Of a DNA stretch of 54,612 nt, positions 1 to 8,792 are shown piece by piece (the stretch's first letter is position 1; each line of letters opens with the position of its first letter). The stretch lies in IMG/VR virus record IMGVR_UViG_3300031566_000045, positions 1 through 54,612 of that record; one strand, 5' to 3'. Under the pieces are notes generated by a model. The model saw only the letters and a program-made list of their open reading frames with translations. It was not told the DNA's origin and did no database searches. Position numbers and translations under genes: made by a program. Source of the stretch: a virus.

Positions 1-1417
1 CGGGTCCGTCCCACGCGTCGTCGGAGGTGGGCGTGTCGTGCGGAGCGATCGCGCCGAACACCTCGGTCTCGAGCTCGGCGATCTCCTCGCCGTCGGTGTC
101 GGCCTCGGCCGGCTCCTCGACGGGCGCGACCTCGGGCGGCGGGGCACCGGAGTCCTCGACCAGCTCGGCGTCGGTCCCGGCGGCCACCATCGGCTCGTCG
201 GCGGGCACCTCGAGCTGGCTGCGGAGCATCTCGCGGTCATCGAGGCTCATCTGGCGCAGCGCGCGACGGATCCGCTCCTGGCGGTCATCGATACTCATCG
301 TGGCAGCCTCGCCCTCAGCGGGGGCAGGCTCCATCGGAGCGTCTTCGGGGGCTTCGGGTTCGGTCATGGTCGGTGCCACGGGTTCCTCCTCGACATCCAC
401 TTCATCGGCGGGGGCCGGGCCATCCATCCCAACTGCGATGACCTGCGAGCCGACCCGAAGGACGAGACTGTCGAACGTCAATGGTAGGCCCACGATCGCA
501 GCGTCGGCCGGGATGGGACCCTCGGTGAGCGTGATGTGTGGGATGAAGTCGTGGTCGTCGGAGACCATGATTCCGGCGTCGACTAGCGCCTCGATCACCT
601 CGCTCCGCAGCAGCCCGAGATCTTCCGCGTCGACCAGAGCGACGCCCCACTGGCGCTCGCCGAGAGCGCCGGTGCCGGCGACCTCACCCGAGAACGCCGG
701 GTACTCGGCGGCGAGCTCGAGGAGCACCCCGAGTACCTCCGTGGCGGCAGCGTCATTGTCGACACCATCGATCTTCGCCAGCGTCAAATGGAGCTGGTCG
801 GCCGGCATACCGCCGGGCTGCTCGAGCGCCTGCTTCTGCTCGGGGGTCGGCTCGACGGTCACGATCACCCCGCCGTGCTCGTCCTCTTCCTGGTACTCGC
901 GCCAGAACTCGTCGCCGAACACCTCGGCCACCGTCGAGGCGTTGTCCCCCTCGATCGTCGGAGCCGGTCCATCGACCTCCCCCCCCGGCGTGGGGCCGTC
1001 GCCGTCGTCATCGGGTTCCCCCATGCCGTCGCCGGGGTTCGGGATCTGCGTCCCGGCCGCCTCGGGCAGCTCGCCGTCGCCGGCGGTCACACGTTCCTCG
1101 TACAGATCGCAGACGTCCTGGTAGTCGATGTCCCCGGTCACGATCGCGCAGGTCCCGGTCACGAACTCACTGTCGGCGAGCTCGCCGGGCGGCTGCCAGA
1201 ACCGGCACTTCCCGCAGTAGTCGACCGCGCCGACGCCGGCCTCTCGCAGGTTGACCTCGACCGGATCGATGTCGGGCATCCCGTCGGAGGGATCCGCTGA
1301 CGAAGCGGTGAGCGCATCGAGGACCATCTTCGACGCGTCGGAGCGGGCAAGAACCCGCACGGCGTCGAGGATTTCCTGCGACTGCAGCGGGTCGAGGAGA
1401 TCGAGCTGGTCTGCCAT
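1..1417 (-). CDS. Partial head-morphogenesis protein with Cys cluster and 2H-phosphoesterase domain
   Basis: The frame is open from ATG 1417 (AGAGG ribosome site upstream) to the window edge, at least 472 codons, so the C-terminus is missing. Residues 68-103 hold four cysteines (C68, C71, C90, C103), a possible metal-binding knot. HLTL at 210-213 and HITL at 294-297 are the paired H-x-T-x motifs of the 2H phosphoesterase (LigT/RNA-ligase-like) superfamily at typical spacing. An acidic, Ala/Pro-rich linker follows. The last readable residues (HDTPTSDDAWDGP) resemble a segment I associate with phage head-maturation proteins, so a protease domain may lie beyond the edge; that is inference. It follows the portal and MuF-like genes, which fits a role in head assembly. 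Confidence 0.75.
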   Translation of the reverse strand, partial: MADQLDLLDPLQSQEILDAVRVLARSDASKMVLDALTASSADPSDGMPDIDPVEVNLREAGVGAVDYCGKCRFWQPPGELADSEFVTGTCAIVTGDIDYQDVCDLYEERVTAGDGELPEAAGTQIPNPGDGMGEPDDDGDGPTPGGEVDGPAPTIEGDNASTVAEVFGDEFWREYQEEDEHGGVIVTVEPTPEQKQALEQPGGMPADQLHLTLAKIDGVDNDAAATEVLGVLLELAAEYPAFSGEVAGTGALGERQWGVALVDAEDLGLLRSEVIEALVDAGIMVSDDHDFIPHITLTEGPIPADAAIVGLPLTFDSLVLRVGSQVIAVGMDGPAPADEVDVEEEPVAPTMTEPEAPEDAPMEPAPAEGEAATMSIDDRQERIRRALRQMSLDDREMLRSQLEVPADEPMVAAGTDAELVEDSGAPPPEVAPVEEPAEADTDGEEIAELETEVFGAIAPHDTPTSDDAWDGP

Positions 1418-1501
1418 CCGGGGGCCTCTTCGGTCGTTCCGTCGCCAAGGTCTGACCCGAGAGTATCCCCTCGGGGACCATCGGGTCAGCTACCCGCCCG
1501 G

Positions 1502-2278
1502 TCAAAGCACCTCGTCGGCCTCGAGCGTCCGGTAGATCACCGAGCACTGGCAGTTGATCCGCTCCGACCCCGGCAGCGACCAATCGCCAGGGAACTGACA
1601 CGACCCGGCCGCCAGCTCGAACTCCTCGCCGAGCGCCACCGTCTGCCCATGAGCGGCCTCATGGCTGAACCGGCTGTTCACGAACGACGTGTCCCACACC
1701 TTCACCTCAAGGAGGCTCACGGCCACCACCGCGAACCCGCCTGCCTCCCATGCCGTGTGCGCCTCGGTCTCCCCCATGTTCTCGGCGATCCCGTCCGACA
1801 CCGGGCCGGGCGCGTTGTAGACCGCCGCGGTCGCCGAGCTCGCGTCCCACTCGACCGCCAAGCCGAGCACGCCGGCCGTGCGAGCCGCGTCCCACCCCTC
1901 GCTGTTCGCCTGCTCGGTGATCGCCGCCACCCGAGCCGTCACCTCGTTCGTCCCGTAGTTCGTCAGGATCGCGGTCTGAGCGGCGATCGATTCGGACACC
2001 CCGCCGGTCCACTCACCATCCTCGAGTTCCTGTTCCAGCCCGTACTCGCTCGCCGCCTGAGCGGCCGCCTGAGCGCCAACGGTCCGCAACGTCGGCACCA
2101 CCATCGCCGTCATCGGGACCAGCCACCACGACGGGTCGTACAACGCGTCGACCCGATACGGCTGCGAAGCGCCATTCAACGCCCCCGCCATCCGGGTCCG
2201 GGTGATCGCCACAGCGTCGAGCGCTGCCACGGTCACCAGCGCAATCCACTCGTCGCGCTGCGCCTGCGACGCCGACAT
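1502..2278 (-). CDS. MuF-like minor head protein
   Basis: This 258-residue protein ends in the pattern of phage head-morphogenesis (SPP1 gp7/Mu gpF-like) domains. From about residue 195 there is a short His-containing stretch (HEAAHGQ), a loop with PGDWSLPGSE, and a terminal INCQCSVIY Cys pair. Members of the family sit inside the procapsid near the portal and are usually encoded right after it. The start codon overlaps the portal stop as TGATG, so translation is probably coupled. No frameshift or truncation is visible. The remainder is helical and Ala-rich and does not define a function by itself. Confidence 0.8.
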   Translation of the reverse strand: MSASQAQRDEWIALVTVAALDAVAITRTRMAGALNGASQPYRVDALYDPSWWLVPMTAMVVPTLRTVGAQAAAQAASEYGLEQELEDGEWTGGVSESIAAQTAILTNYGTNEVTARVAAITEQANSEGWDAARTAGVLGLAVEWDASSATAAVYNAPGPVSDGIAENMGETEAHTAWEAGGFAVVAVSLLEVKVWDTSFVNSRFSHEAAHGQTVALGEEFELAAGSCQFPGDWSLPGSERINCQCSVIYRTLEADEVL

Positions 2279-4350
2279 CAGACCCCCGCGAGCTGCACAG
2301 ACCGAGAGGCTTCCATCGCCCGCTCGACCAGCTCATTCGGAACCCGCAGCCCGTTCTCGCCCACCCGCAACGGGCGGCGAGTCGCCGACATCGCGTGGAC
2401 CTCGAGCATCTCGACCAGCTCACGGGTGATCAGGTCGGCCTGGTCGTCTGCGAGGTACGTCTCCACCCCCGCCTCGATCATGTACGCCCGGATCCAGCCC
2501 TTCGACTTGTCGGCGAACGTGTCCCACGCGCCGATCATCAGCCCGGCCGGCGTTTCGCTGATGCCGGTCAGCACCGACGAAGGCGTCGACCCGAACACCT
2601 CGTGCCGATCGAGGGACTTGAGCTGGTCACGGAGCGGCTCGTTGTCGCGCCCGTTCAGCTTCGACAGGATCCGGTTCGCTGCCTTCTCGAGCGCCCGCTC
2701 CAGCGCAGCGTCCGCGGCGGTGGCGAGCCGGTCGATCAGCTCGCGCTCGGCGGCAGGCATGTCGGTTCCCACGCTGGCGTCGGCCTCGATCGGGACCGGT
2801 TCGTCCTGGCCGTCCTCGAGATCGCCAACCGGAGCGTCGCCGCCGCCCGGGGTCAGCGCGGGGCTGCCCTGGCCGACCTCGTTCACCGGGACGATCACCT
2901 CGGGGAAGCCCGACAGATCCTCGTCGGGGTACAGGAGCGGCAGGATGATCGGGGCCATCTCGAGCGGCCGGCGCAGCAGGATCTCCTCGAGCAACCGCCG
3001 GCGGGTCTCCTCGTCATCAGGCTTGTCGGCCTCATCGAACCCGTTCTCGCGGCGGTACGCCTCACCCGACAACACACCGATCCGGTCGTACGCGGCCCGA
3101 GCGGACGGCCCCGAATCGGCCCGCTTCATAATCGGCGACGGGTCATAGCGGAGCGAGAACCGGCCAGCCTCGGCGGCGGTCATGTCCTCGAACGTCTTCA
3201 ACATCGGGCGCATGTACGCCTCGGTGATGAAGTCGAGGATCCCGCCGGCGAGCGGCACGACGTGCTTCGTGACGTACTCGGCGTCGATGTTGTACCCGGT
3301 CCAGTGATTCAGCCCCGACTTGCCGGCCATGACCTCGGGCGGGATGTCGAGCCCGCCACCAAGCCGACCGATCGCCTCCTGGCGAAGGTCCTGGTAGAGC
3401 CGGTCCAGATCGCGGGCGACCTCGATCAGCCGCACCTCCTTGCCGAGCTCGGCCGCGCCCCGGAGGATCAGCGGGACCAGCGACGCCGCGGACGTCCGGT
3501 CATCGACGGGAGCCTGCAGATGCTCGAGCAGCTCCTGCGTGAACTCATCGATGTCATCGGTGTCGTCGCCCGGGTTTTCCTTCTCGTCCTCGGGGCCGAA
3601 GCTCATCTCGTCGGGGACGAACAGGATCCCGGCCGCCAGCCGAGACTTCGCGATGGCGTCGACCACCTGCGTCAGAACCACGATCTCCCGGCAGATCGGC
3701 AGGTTGCGCTTCACCATCGAGTAGGCCCGGTCGCTGTACCGGGCGTCGCTGTTCCACATGCGGGTCACGAACGCCTCGACGGTGACGTACCCGCCGTCGG
3801 TGCCGCGTCCCGCCCGGTTCCGCTTGATCGTCCGCTTGCCGGTCAGGCCCTCGACTCGGATCTCCTCGGTCGACAGGAACTCCCACTCGAGGCCGCCGTA
3901 CTGGCTCCGGTCGGTCTTCAACGGGGTGCCGACGAGGTAGCTCTCGCCGGCGGTCTGCATGTGGATCGCGGCCTTGCGGAGCAGCTCGGCCTGGCCGCCC
4001 CGAGGCCCCACGAACGCCCGCCACACCCGACGGACCCGTTCGTCCTCGGTCGGCTTGTACGCCCGAGCTTCCTCATCCCACTCCGACGGGATCACGTTCC
4101 CCTCGCCGACCGTGTTGGCGGTGAGGTTCACCACATAGCCGAGCTCGCCGATCACGTCGGCGTACCCGTAAGCCTCCCGCTGCCACGCCTCACCGATCCC
4201 GGTATCGGGGACCTTCCAGTCCTTCAGCCGGACCACCGCCGATGAGTGCGCGCTCGCCGAGCGGTCGGGGTGCATCATCTGGAAGGTGCGGCCGCCCCTG
4301 GCGCTCATCGAGGTTCGGGGTCGGCGTCGCAGCCGTTCGGATCGCGGCAT
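2278..4350 (-). CDS. Phage portal protein
   Basis: The 690-residue product has the composition, length and position of actinophage portal proteins, the dodecameric ring at the capsid vertex through which DNA is packaged. Recognisable stretches include RMWNSDARYSDRAYS, a segment with IPPEVMAGKSGLNHWTGYNID, and a C-terminal region rich in acidic linkers. The MuF-like and 2H proteins follow directly on the same strand, the usual order. ATG 4350 has GAGGG upstream; ATGs about 43 and 74 nt further in are alternatives. The identification rests on family resemblance and neighbours. The terminase genes are more than 40 kb away rather than adjacent, which is unusual. Confidence 0.8.
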   Translation of the reverse strand: MPRSERLRRRPRTSMSARGGRTFQMMHPDRSASAHSSAVVRLKDWKVPDTGIGEAWQREAYGYADVIGELGYVVNLTANTVGEGNVIPSEWDEEARAYKPTEDERVRRVWRAFVGPRGGQAELLRKAAIHMQTAGESYLVGTPLKTDRSQYGGLEWEFLSTEEIRVEGLTGKRTIKRNRAGRGTDGGYVTVEAFVTRMWNSDARYSDRAYSMVKRNLPICREIVVLTQVVDAIAKSRLAAGILFVPDEMSFGPEDEKENPGDDTDDIDEFTQELLEHLQAPVDDRTSAASLVPLILRGAAELGKEVRLIEVARDLDRLYQDLRQEAIGRLGGGLDIPPEVMAGKSGLNHWTGYNIDAEYVTKHVVPLAGGILDFITEAYMRPMLKTFEDMTAAEAGRFSLRYDPSPIMKRADSGPSARAAYDRIGVLSGEAYRRENGFDEADKPDDEETRRRLLEEILLRRPLEMAPIILPLLYPDEDLSGFPEVIVPVNEVGQGSPALTPGGGDAPVGDLEDGQDEPVPIEADASVGTDMPAAERELIDRLATAADAALERALEKAANRILSKLNGRDNEPLRDQLKSLDRHEVFGSTPSSVLTGISETPAGLMIGAWDTFADKSKGWIRAYMIEAGVETYLADDQADLITRELVEMLEVHAMSATRRPLRVGENGLRVPNELVERAMEASRSVQLAGV

Positions 4351-4425
4351 GTCAGCCCTCGGGATCGGTGTAGCCCATCTGACGGTCGAGCGTACACCGG
4401 AACCCCGAGGGCAACCGGGGAGCGG

Positions 4426-4818
4426 TCAGCCGATCGTGACCTCCGCGCCCACCCGCAGCGACCTCACCAGCCGGGTCCCCTCAATCCAGCCGAGGCACAG
4501 CTCACGCCACTCCCGCTTCCCCGCGGCGGTCCGCAGGTCGATGTGGAGCGGCCACTCGTCGTCGTGCATCGGGATGTCGAAGTCGTCGGGGAGCCCGAAG
4601 GCGTCCTCGTACCGGCCCATCGAGATCGCCTCGCCGAACCCGTACTTCCACTCGAGGCCGACAGCCCGCGATCGCAGCCACCGGACCACGTTCGCCCGGT
4701 AGGTCGCTGGCATCTCGGCGATCTCCACCCGGTTGGCGTCGCGGTCGACCCACAACCGGCCCTGATTCAAGAGGGCGTATATGCCCTCCCACTGGCGCTT
4801 GTCCTCTTCGAAGCCCAT
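4426..4818 (-). CDS. Hypothetical protein upstream of portal
   Basis: A 130-residue protein beginning MGFEEDKRQWEGIYALL. This start is chosen because a strong AAGGAGG lies 5 nt upstream; an earlier in-frame ATG overlaps that ribosome site and is less likely. It is rich in Trp and charged residues, with no membrane segment, Cys pair or catalytic motif I recognise. It lies 75 bp before the portal gene and 14 bp after the antirestriction gene, on the same strand, so probably shares their transcript. Function unknown. Confidence 0.7.
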   Translation of the reverse strand: MGFEEDKRQWEGIYALLNQGRLWVDRDANRVEIAEMPATYRANVVRWLRSRAVGLEWKYGFGEAISMGRYEDAFGLPDDFDIPMHDDEWPLHIDLRTAAGKREWRELCLGWIEGTRLVRSLRVGAEVTIG

Positions 4819-4832
4819 CGGCCCCTCCTTCG

Positions 4833-5750
4833 TCATGCCGCCGAAGCGGCCTCCTGTTGTACCTCGACCGACGCCTCGACGGCCTCGGCGATTCGCTGCG
4901 CGGTGCCGATCACCTTCTCGGCGGTCTTGGCGATCAGTTCACCGTCACCCTTCGACCAGCTCGCGACGTACCCGACGCTGTAGCTCGAGGTGTCCCGCCC
5001 GAGGAGCGCCATCACCGTGAAGGCGACCGACTCGGCCTCGACCTCAGCGACGTGGTACGGGGTGCTGTGGGCCAGCAGGTACTCGTCGGGGCTGTGGAGC
5101 GTGGCGTGGGCCAGCTCATGCACCAGCGTCTTGACCTGCTGAGCGGCCGGGAGCGACTCGGCGACCCGGAGCCGCTTCAGGAGGAAGTTGCAGTCGCCGT
5201 GAGCGGGGAGCACCTCGTCGGCGATCTCGACCCGGTAGCCGAGCGCTTCGGCTTGGTCGACCAGCGCCGCCCACACCGCCTCGTCGCCCTCACCCTCGAC
5301 CATCTCCTCTCGGATCGGGTTCTCGGGGAGCGGCTCGCCGTCGGTCTGCGCCACATCGAAGGTCTTGAACACCAGCCGGAAGCCGACCAGCTTCTTCGGC
5401 TGGCGGCCATCGTCGCCCGGTTCGGCGTCGCGGTCAGTCACCCGGATCGGGACCAGCACCCCGAGGCCCTTCTCGCCCTTGCGGATCCAGCGGCCCATGC
5501 CCTTCCATTTCGAGAAGGCGGCGGGCTGGCTCAGCTCGGGCAGCTCGGGGTTCTCACGCCGTCGGCCCTCCCACTGCATCCACATCAGCATCGTGTTGAG
5601 CGGCGAGTACGACCGGAACTTGCTCATCGTGGCGAGGTAGTCGAGCCACTCCTCGGAGCCGTTGATCTCGGCGACCTGCCCGTGCAGACGCTCGAGCGCC
5701 TCCGCTGCCTCGGCCTTCTGGTCGTCGCGTGACTTCTTGGCGTAGGCCAT
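4833..5750 (-). CDS. ArdC-like antirestriction protein with zinc-peptidase domain
   Basis: The 305-residue product combines an ArdC-type N-terminal domain (residues about 1-130, with SPLNTMLMWMQW and FSKWKGMGRWIRKGEKG) with an IrrE/ImmA-like zincin. The latter has HELAHA at 211-216 and an EAES helix downstream that would carry the third zinc ligand. ArdC proteins bind single-stranded DNA and protect incoming DNA from restriction, which fits a phage that also carries several methyltransferases. ATG 5750 is preferred because GGAGAGG precedes it; the 32 extra upstream codons lack family resemblance. It lies in a minus-strand run of small genes behind the promoter near 6.29 kb, implying early expression, which is inference. 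Confidence 0.85.
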   Translation of the reverse strand: MAYAKKSRDDQKAEAAEALERLHGQVAEINGSEEWLDYLATMSKFRSYSPLNTMLMWMQWEGRRRENPELPELSQPAAFSKWKGMGRWIRKGEKGLGVLVPIRVTDRDAEPGDDGRQPKKLVGFRLVFKTFDVAQTDGEPLPENPIREEMVEGEGDEAVWAALVDQAEALGYRVEIADEVLPAHGDCNFLLKRLRVAESLPAAQQVKTLVHELAHATLHSPDEYLLAHSTPYHVAEVEAESVAFTVMALLGRDTSSYSVGYVASWSKGDGELIAKTAEKVIGTAQRIAEAVEASVEVQQEAASAA

Positions 5751-5761
5751 CGGCCTCTCCT

Positions 5762-5947
5762 TCAGTTGGTGACCCGGCCGCGGCACGCTTCCTTCGAAGC
5801 GCGGGCCTTGGTCTTGTTGTCGTAGGTGCGAGCTGCGCCGCGCCATTGGGCGACGGTGCCGCCGTTGGCGAAGTGCTCGGCGCGCTCGCGACCACGGAGA
5901 CCGGAGAGGTCTCGGCGGTGGGTGCTCGTCTTGCGGTTCTTCGCCAT
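5762..5947 (-). CDS. Small basic hypothetical protein
   Basis: A 61-residue, Arg/Lys-rich product starting MAKNRKTSTHRRDLSG, with AGGAGG about 6 nt before ATG. No Cys, membrane or catalytic motif is visible. The high charge suggests nucleic-acid binding, but nothing more can be said. It sits between two small genes in the operon read from the 6.29-kb promoter. Confidence 0.6.
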   Translation of the reverse strand: MAKNRKTSTHRRDLSGLRGRERAEHFANGGTVAQWRGAARTYDNKTKARASKEACRGRVTN

Positions 5948-5977
5948 CGGGGTTCCTCCTCGTTCCAGTGTCGCTGC

Positions 5978-6235
5978 TCAGCCGCAGCGGATCGTGTCGA
6001 TGGTCTCACCGGCGACCTGCTCGGCGATCTCGAAGGCCAGCTCGACGCTGAGGCCGTGCGTGACCGCCAGCTCGTCGGCGATCGACTCGGCGATGTCGCC
6101 CTCGTCGGCGCAGGTGGCGTAGGGGTCGTTGCCCCCGTCGGTCGCCAGTGCGTAGACCATGTCGCGGGCGGTGCGCTCGGCGTCCTTGGCGGCGTCGCTG
6201 TTCGATGCGGTCTCTTCGTAAGCGGTGATGGTCAT
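5978..6235 (-). CDS. Small acidic hypothetical protein, first gene of the 6.3-kb operon
   Basis: An 85-residue acidic protein starting MTITAYEET, with AGGAG 8 nt upstream. An in-frame ATG 11 codons earlier (6268) lies only 7 nt after the -10 box and could be a leaderless start, giving a version extended by MRKPTTTGEGT. The same double-start arrangement occurs at 28546/28582. No known domain is recognised; alternating Ala/Glu/Asp suggests helices. Anti-restriction DNA mimicry would fit the acidity and the neighbouring ArdC gene but is speculation. Confidence 0.65.
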   Translation of the reverse strand: MTITAYEETASNSDAAKDAERTARDMVYALATDGGNDPYATCADEGDIAESIADELAVTHGLSVELAFEIAEQVAGETIDTIRCG

Positions 6236-6275
6236 GGTGCCTTCTCCTGTGGTGGTGGGCTTCCTCATGGACACC

Positions 6276-6360
6276 AACGTACCATGCCCGTGTAGCCGAA
6301 GCGACTACAGCGGGCGGAAAGGGCCTCGCATAACCGCTGGTCAGCGGGTTGTTCTAGAAC
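6276..6360 (-). promoter_or_regulatory. Composite promoter/operator for the 6.2-kb to left-end operon
   Basis: The 19-bp palindrome lies at 6291-6309 (minus strand TGTAGTCGCTTCGGCTACA). Its left arm supplies a -35-like TCGCTT, followed by a 17-bp spacer and TACGTT at 6276-6281. Upstream at 6328-6360 is the second element, a perfect CCGCTGGTCAGCGG palindrome beside GTTCTAGAAC. Seven nt separate the -10 box from ATG 6268. Confidence 0.75.
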
Positions 6361-7168
6361 TCCCCCGAGAACGTCGGCGCTGACGCCCGACGTACAGGTC
6401 CATTCCGACATAGCCGCAGCCGAGCTCGCGGGCCGCGTCGCCCGACGAACCCGAGCCGTGGAACGGGTCGACCACCAACTCGCCGGGCTTCACCCCCGAC
6501 GCTCGCAGGCACCGCAACGGAAGCTCGGGAGGGTACGGGGCCGGGTGACGGTTCCCCTTCGAGTCCTGGCGCGCCCTCGTCTCGGGCTGGAAGTGCCAGA
6601 CGTCGCCGAGCTCGCCCGCCAGCTCAAGGCCGGCCCGGTCGAACCGGTTGCGCCCCGGGGCCAGCATGAAGATGTGCTCGTGCGCCTCGAGCGGTCGGCG
6701 CACATGGTTCGGGTCCTCGGGCCTCACCGTCGGCGACTTGTCCCACACGATCGACTTGCGGACGAGCCACCCGTCGGCCTGCATCGCCAGCGCGAACCGG
6801 AACGGGACGAGCGCGTACTGCGGGCCGGGCAACCCCGAGCGGCCCTGCCGGTACTTCCGCTGCCCCTCCTTGCGGCCGCCCTTGTTGTAGTCGCCGCCCG
6901 CGCCGCCCGACTTCGCTGAGGAGTCGCCGAGGTTGACCCACAGCAGCCCGTCGCCGGCGAGGACCCGGTGCGCCTCACGGAAACACGAGACGAGCGAGTC
7001 GACGTACGCGTCGAGGTCGTCGCCCTGGCCGAGCTCGGCGTCGTCATCGCCGTAGCTGCGCCTCGACCAGTACGGCGGCGATGTGACGACCGCCTGCGCT
7101 GCGCCGTCGGCGATCGGCCACGGCTCGAGGACCGAGTCCATCCGCCACACCGCGTAGTCCTTCGCCAT
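6341..7168 (-). CDS. DNA N4/N6 methyltransferase (TSPPYW type)
   Basis: A 275-residue methyltransferase. TSPPYW at residues 29-34 is the catalytic motif IV of amino methyltransferases; TSPPY is commoner in N4-cytosine enzymes but also occurs in N6-adenine ones. DPFHGSGSSG near residues 233-242 is the SAM-binding motif, giving the beta order (catalytic motif first). ATG 7168 overlaps the upstream stop as TGATG; the longer open frame upstream is an overlap artefact. The last 15 residues are Arg/Ser-rich. No cognate endonuclease is visible, so it is probably an orphan methylase protecting phage DNA from host restriction. Confidence 0.85.
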   Translation of the reverse strand: MAKDYAVWRMDSVLEPWPIADGAAQAVVTSPPYWSRRSYGDDDAELGQGDDLDAYVDSLVSCFREAHRVLAGDGLLWVNLGDSSAKSGGAGGDYNKGGRKEGQRKYRQGRSGLPGPQYALVPFRFALAMQADGWLVRKSIVWDKSPTVRPEDPNHVRRPLEAHEHIFMLAPGRNRFDRAGLELAGELGDVWHFQPETRARQDSKGNRHPAPYPPELPLRCLRASGVKPGELVVDPFHGSGSSGDAARELGCGYVGMDLYVGRQRRRSRGSSRTTR

Positions 7169-7716
7169 CACGCTCCGCTTTCGAATGGGGCCGGCATCGG
7201 TGCGAACACCCACCCGGCGTTGATCGCCTTCATCGACCGGGTGTGGTAGAGGCAGGTCGGCCGGTCTTCCCCCCCGTCCTTCGAAGCGACGAACCGCGCC
7301 CGGGTCCGGCACTGGTGATAGTCGATCCACGCATACCCGCGCGACCCGCGCTCCCACACGCACTCGATCTTGCGGCCAGGGGCCGGCGAGAAGATCACCT
7401 CACGACCGCCGGCGAGAACCCTCGAGCCGAGCTGGCCCGAGCCGACAGCACGCCCCTCGCACGTCGAGCAGACCTGGCACCCCTCGGGAGGTTCGGCGGC
7501 CAGCCGAGCGCCGCCCTTGCCGTGTCCGATCGGGCCGCACCAGAACGTGACGGAGATCCGCCCGTCGTGGTGGAGCAGCCCCGAGCGGACCCGGTGGACG
7601 TAGTAGCTCGGTCCCCGCGTGTAGAACGGCAGCGACCGCTTCAGCGAGATCGGCCGAGGGTGAGCCGAGGTGTGCCACCCGTTCGAGTCCAGATCGTCTA
7701 GCAGGTCGACCTTCAC
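7168..7716 (-). CDS. Hypothetical protein with CxxC metal-binding segment
   Basis: A 182-residue product starting at GTG 7716 (VKVDLLDDLDSNGWH), which overlaps the stop of the preceding gene as GTGTGA. CQVCSTCEGR near the middle and spaced Cys/His residues towards the C-terminus could form a zinc site. No enzyme family is recognised. It is coupled to the methyltransferase downstream. Confidence 0.65.
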   Translation of the reverse strand: MKVDLLDDLDSNGWHTSAHPRPISLKRSLPFYTRGPSYYVHRVRSGLLHHDGRISVTFWCGPIGHGKGGARLAAEPPEGCQVCSTCEGRAVGSGQLGSRVLAGGREVIFSPAPGRKIECVWERGSRGYAWIDYHQCRTRARFVASKDGGEDRPTCLYHTRSMKAINAGWVFAPMPAPFESGA

Positions 7717-8792
7717 ACCTCGACCTCGTAGTCCTTCACGACGACCCCGTTGTCGATCGAGCCTCGCACGTTCGCCTGCCACCAGTAGGTGCCGACGTGA
7801 CGACCGAGGAGCGGCCGGTCAGCCGTGTAGGTCTTGAAGTGGCCGCGGACAATGTGGAGCGCCGTCTGGCCGCCGCCAAGATCGACGGTCCCGCCACCAC
7901 CGCTCGAGGACCGCCGCCCGCCGCCCATCGGGTTCACCTTCAGCGTCTTGAACTTCACCATCGGCGCGCCCCGCTTCCGCTGGTGCCGCTTCGACAGCTT
8001 CGCCGGCGGGGCGTTCGTTTCGACCTCGACGTTCCGGCAGTTGAGGAGCGAGTGCGTGAGGAGCGCCGGGTACAGGATCTCGCGCTCCATCATCCCCATG
8101 ATCACCTTGTCGAGCTCGGCCTCGATCTCGGCCAGCTCGGCTTCCGTCGCCTCAAGCTCGCCGGCGGCGTCCTCGAGCGCCGCCTCGGCGTCGCGGAGCG
8201 CCTTGGCCCGCTCATCCTCATCGCCCGACTCGATCCGGCCTTCCAGATCCCGCAGGAGATCACGGTGCCTCGCGACCGTATCGACCTGCCCGGCGACCCG
8301 CCTCGAATGCCAGCGACGAAGGCCTTGCGCCGGCGTCGGATCGGCGACCGCCAGGCCGCCCACCTCGTCAATGATGAGCCTCCACGACCCGAGATGGTCC
8401 GGCTTCCCGCGCCAGAACCCGACGGCGAGGACCGCCAGCGCGCAGCTCGGCCCACCATCCCACCCCTCCGAATCGGGCATGCGGGCGAAGAGCAGCCCGA
8501 CCTGCTTCGGCTCGGTGAACCGCTCGCCGTCGAGCGACCCCTGCGGCCACCGGGCTTCCATCAGGTAGTTGTCGTGGGGTGGGGCGACCATCGGGAACGA
8601 GTCGAGGTTCGGGTACTGGTCGCGCTGCTCACGGTATAGCCGCAGCACGTTCGAGATTTCGTACACCGGGGAGTCACGATGGATCGCTTGCGAAGCTCGG
8701 GCCGTCGACTCGGCGATGGCCCTCTCCTGCTCCTCGCGGGACTCGAATCCCACGCGGATCCCGCCGCCGAGCCGGTCAGCGAGGCGACTCAC
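7713..8792 (-). CDS. Actinophage-type hypothetical protein with coiled coil
   Basis: A 359-residue product from GTG 8792 (VSRLADRLGGGIRV); the GTG overlaps the previous stop (GTGA) and GAGGAGGGG precedes it. A charged stretch at about residues 185-250 (LRDAEAALEDAAGELEATEA and neighbours) predicts a coiled coil. The C-terminal 60 residues, around VRGHFKTYTADRPLLGRHVG and YWWQANVRG, resemble a module seen at the end of many actinobacterial phage proteins of unknown function. It lies just after an XRE regulator, so it may be a nucleic-acid-associated partner, which is inference. Confidence 0.65.
   Translation of the reverse strand: MSRLADRLGGGIRVGFESREEQERAIAESTARASQAIHRDSPVYEISNVLRLYREQRDQYPNLDSFPMVAPPHDNYLMEARWPQGSLDGERFTEPKQVGLLFARMPDSEGWDGGPSCALAVLAVGFWRGKPDHLGSWRLIIDEVGGLAVADPTPAQGLRRWHSRRVAGQVDTVARHRDLLRDLEGRIESGDEDERAKALRDAEAALEDAAGELEATEAELAEIEAELDKVIMGMMEREILYPALLTHSLLNCRNVEVETNAPPAKLSKRHQRKRGAPMVKFKTLKVNPMGGGRRSSSGGGGTVDLGGGQTALHIVRGHFKTYTADRPLLGRHVGTYWWQANVRGSIDNGVVVKDYEVEV

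Noticed and set aside
2395-4245. A 616-codon open frame antisense to the portal gene
   Set aside because: Long antisense frames arise from the G+C-biased third positions; composition is low-complexity Arg/Pro/Leu, there is no start context, and the portal explains the sequence.
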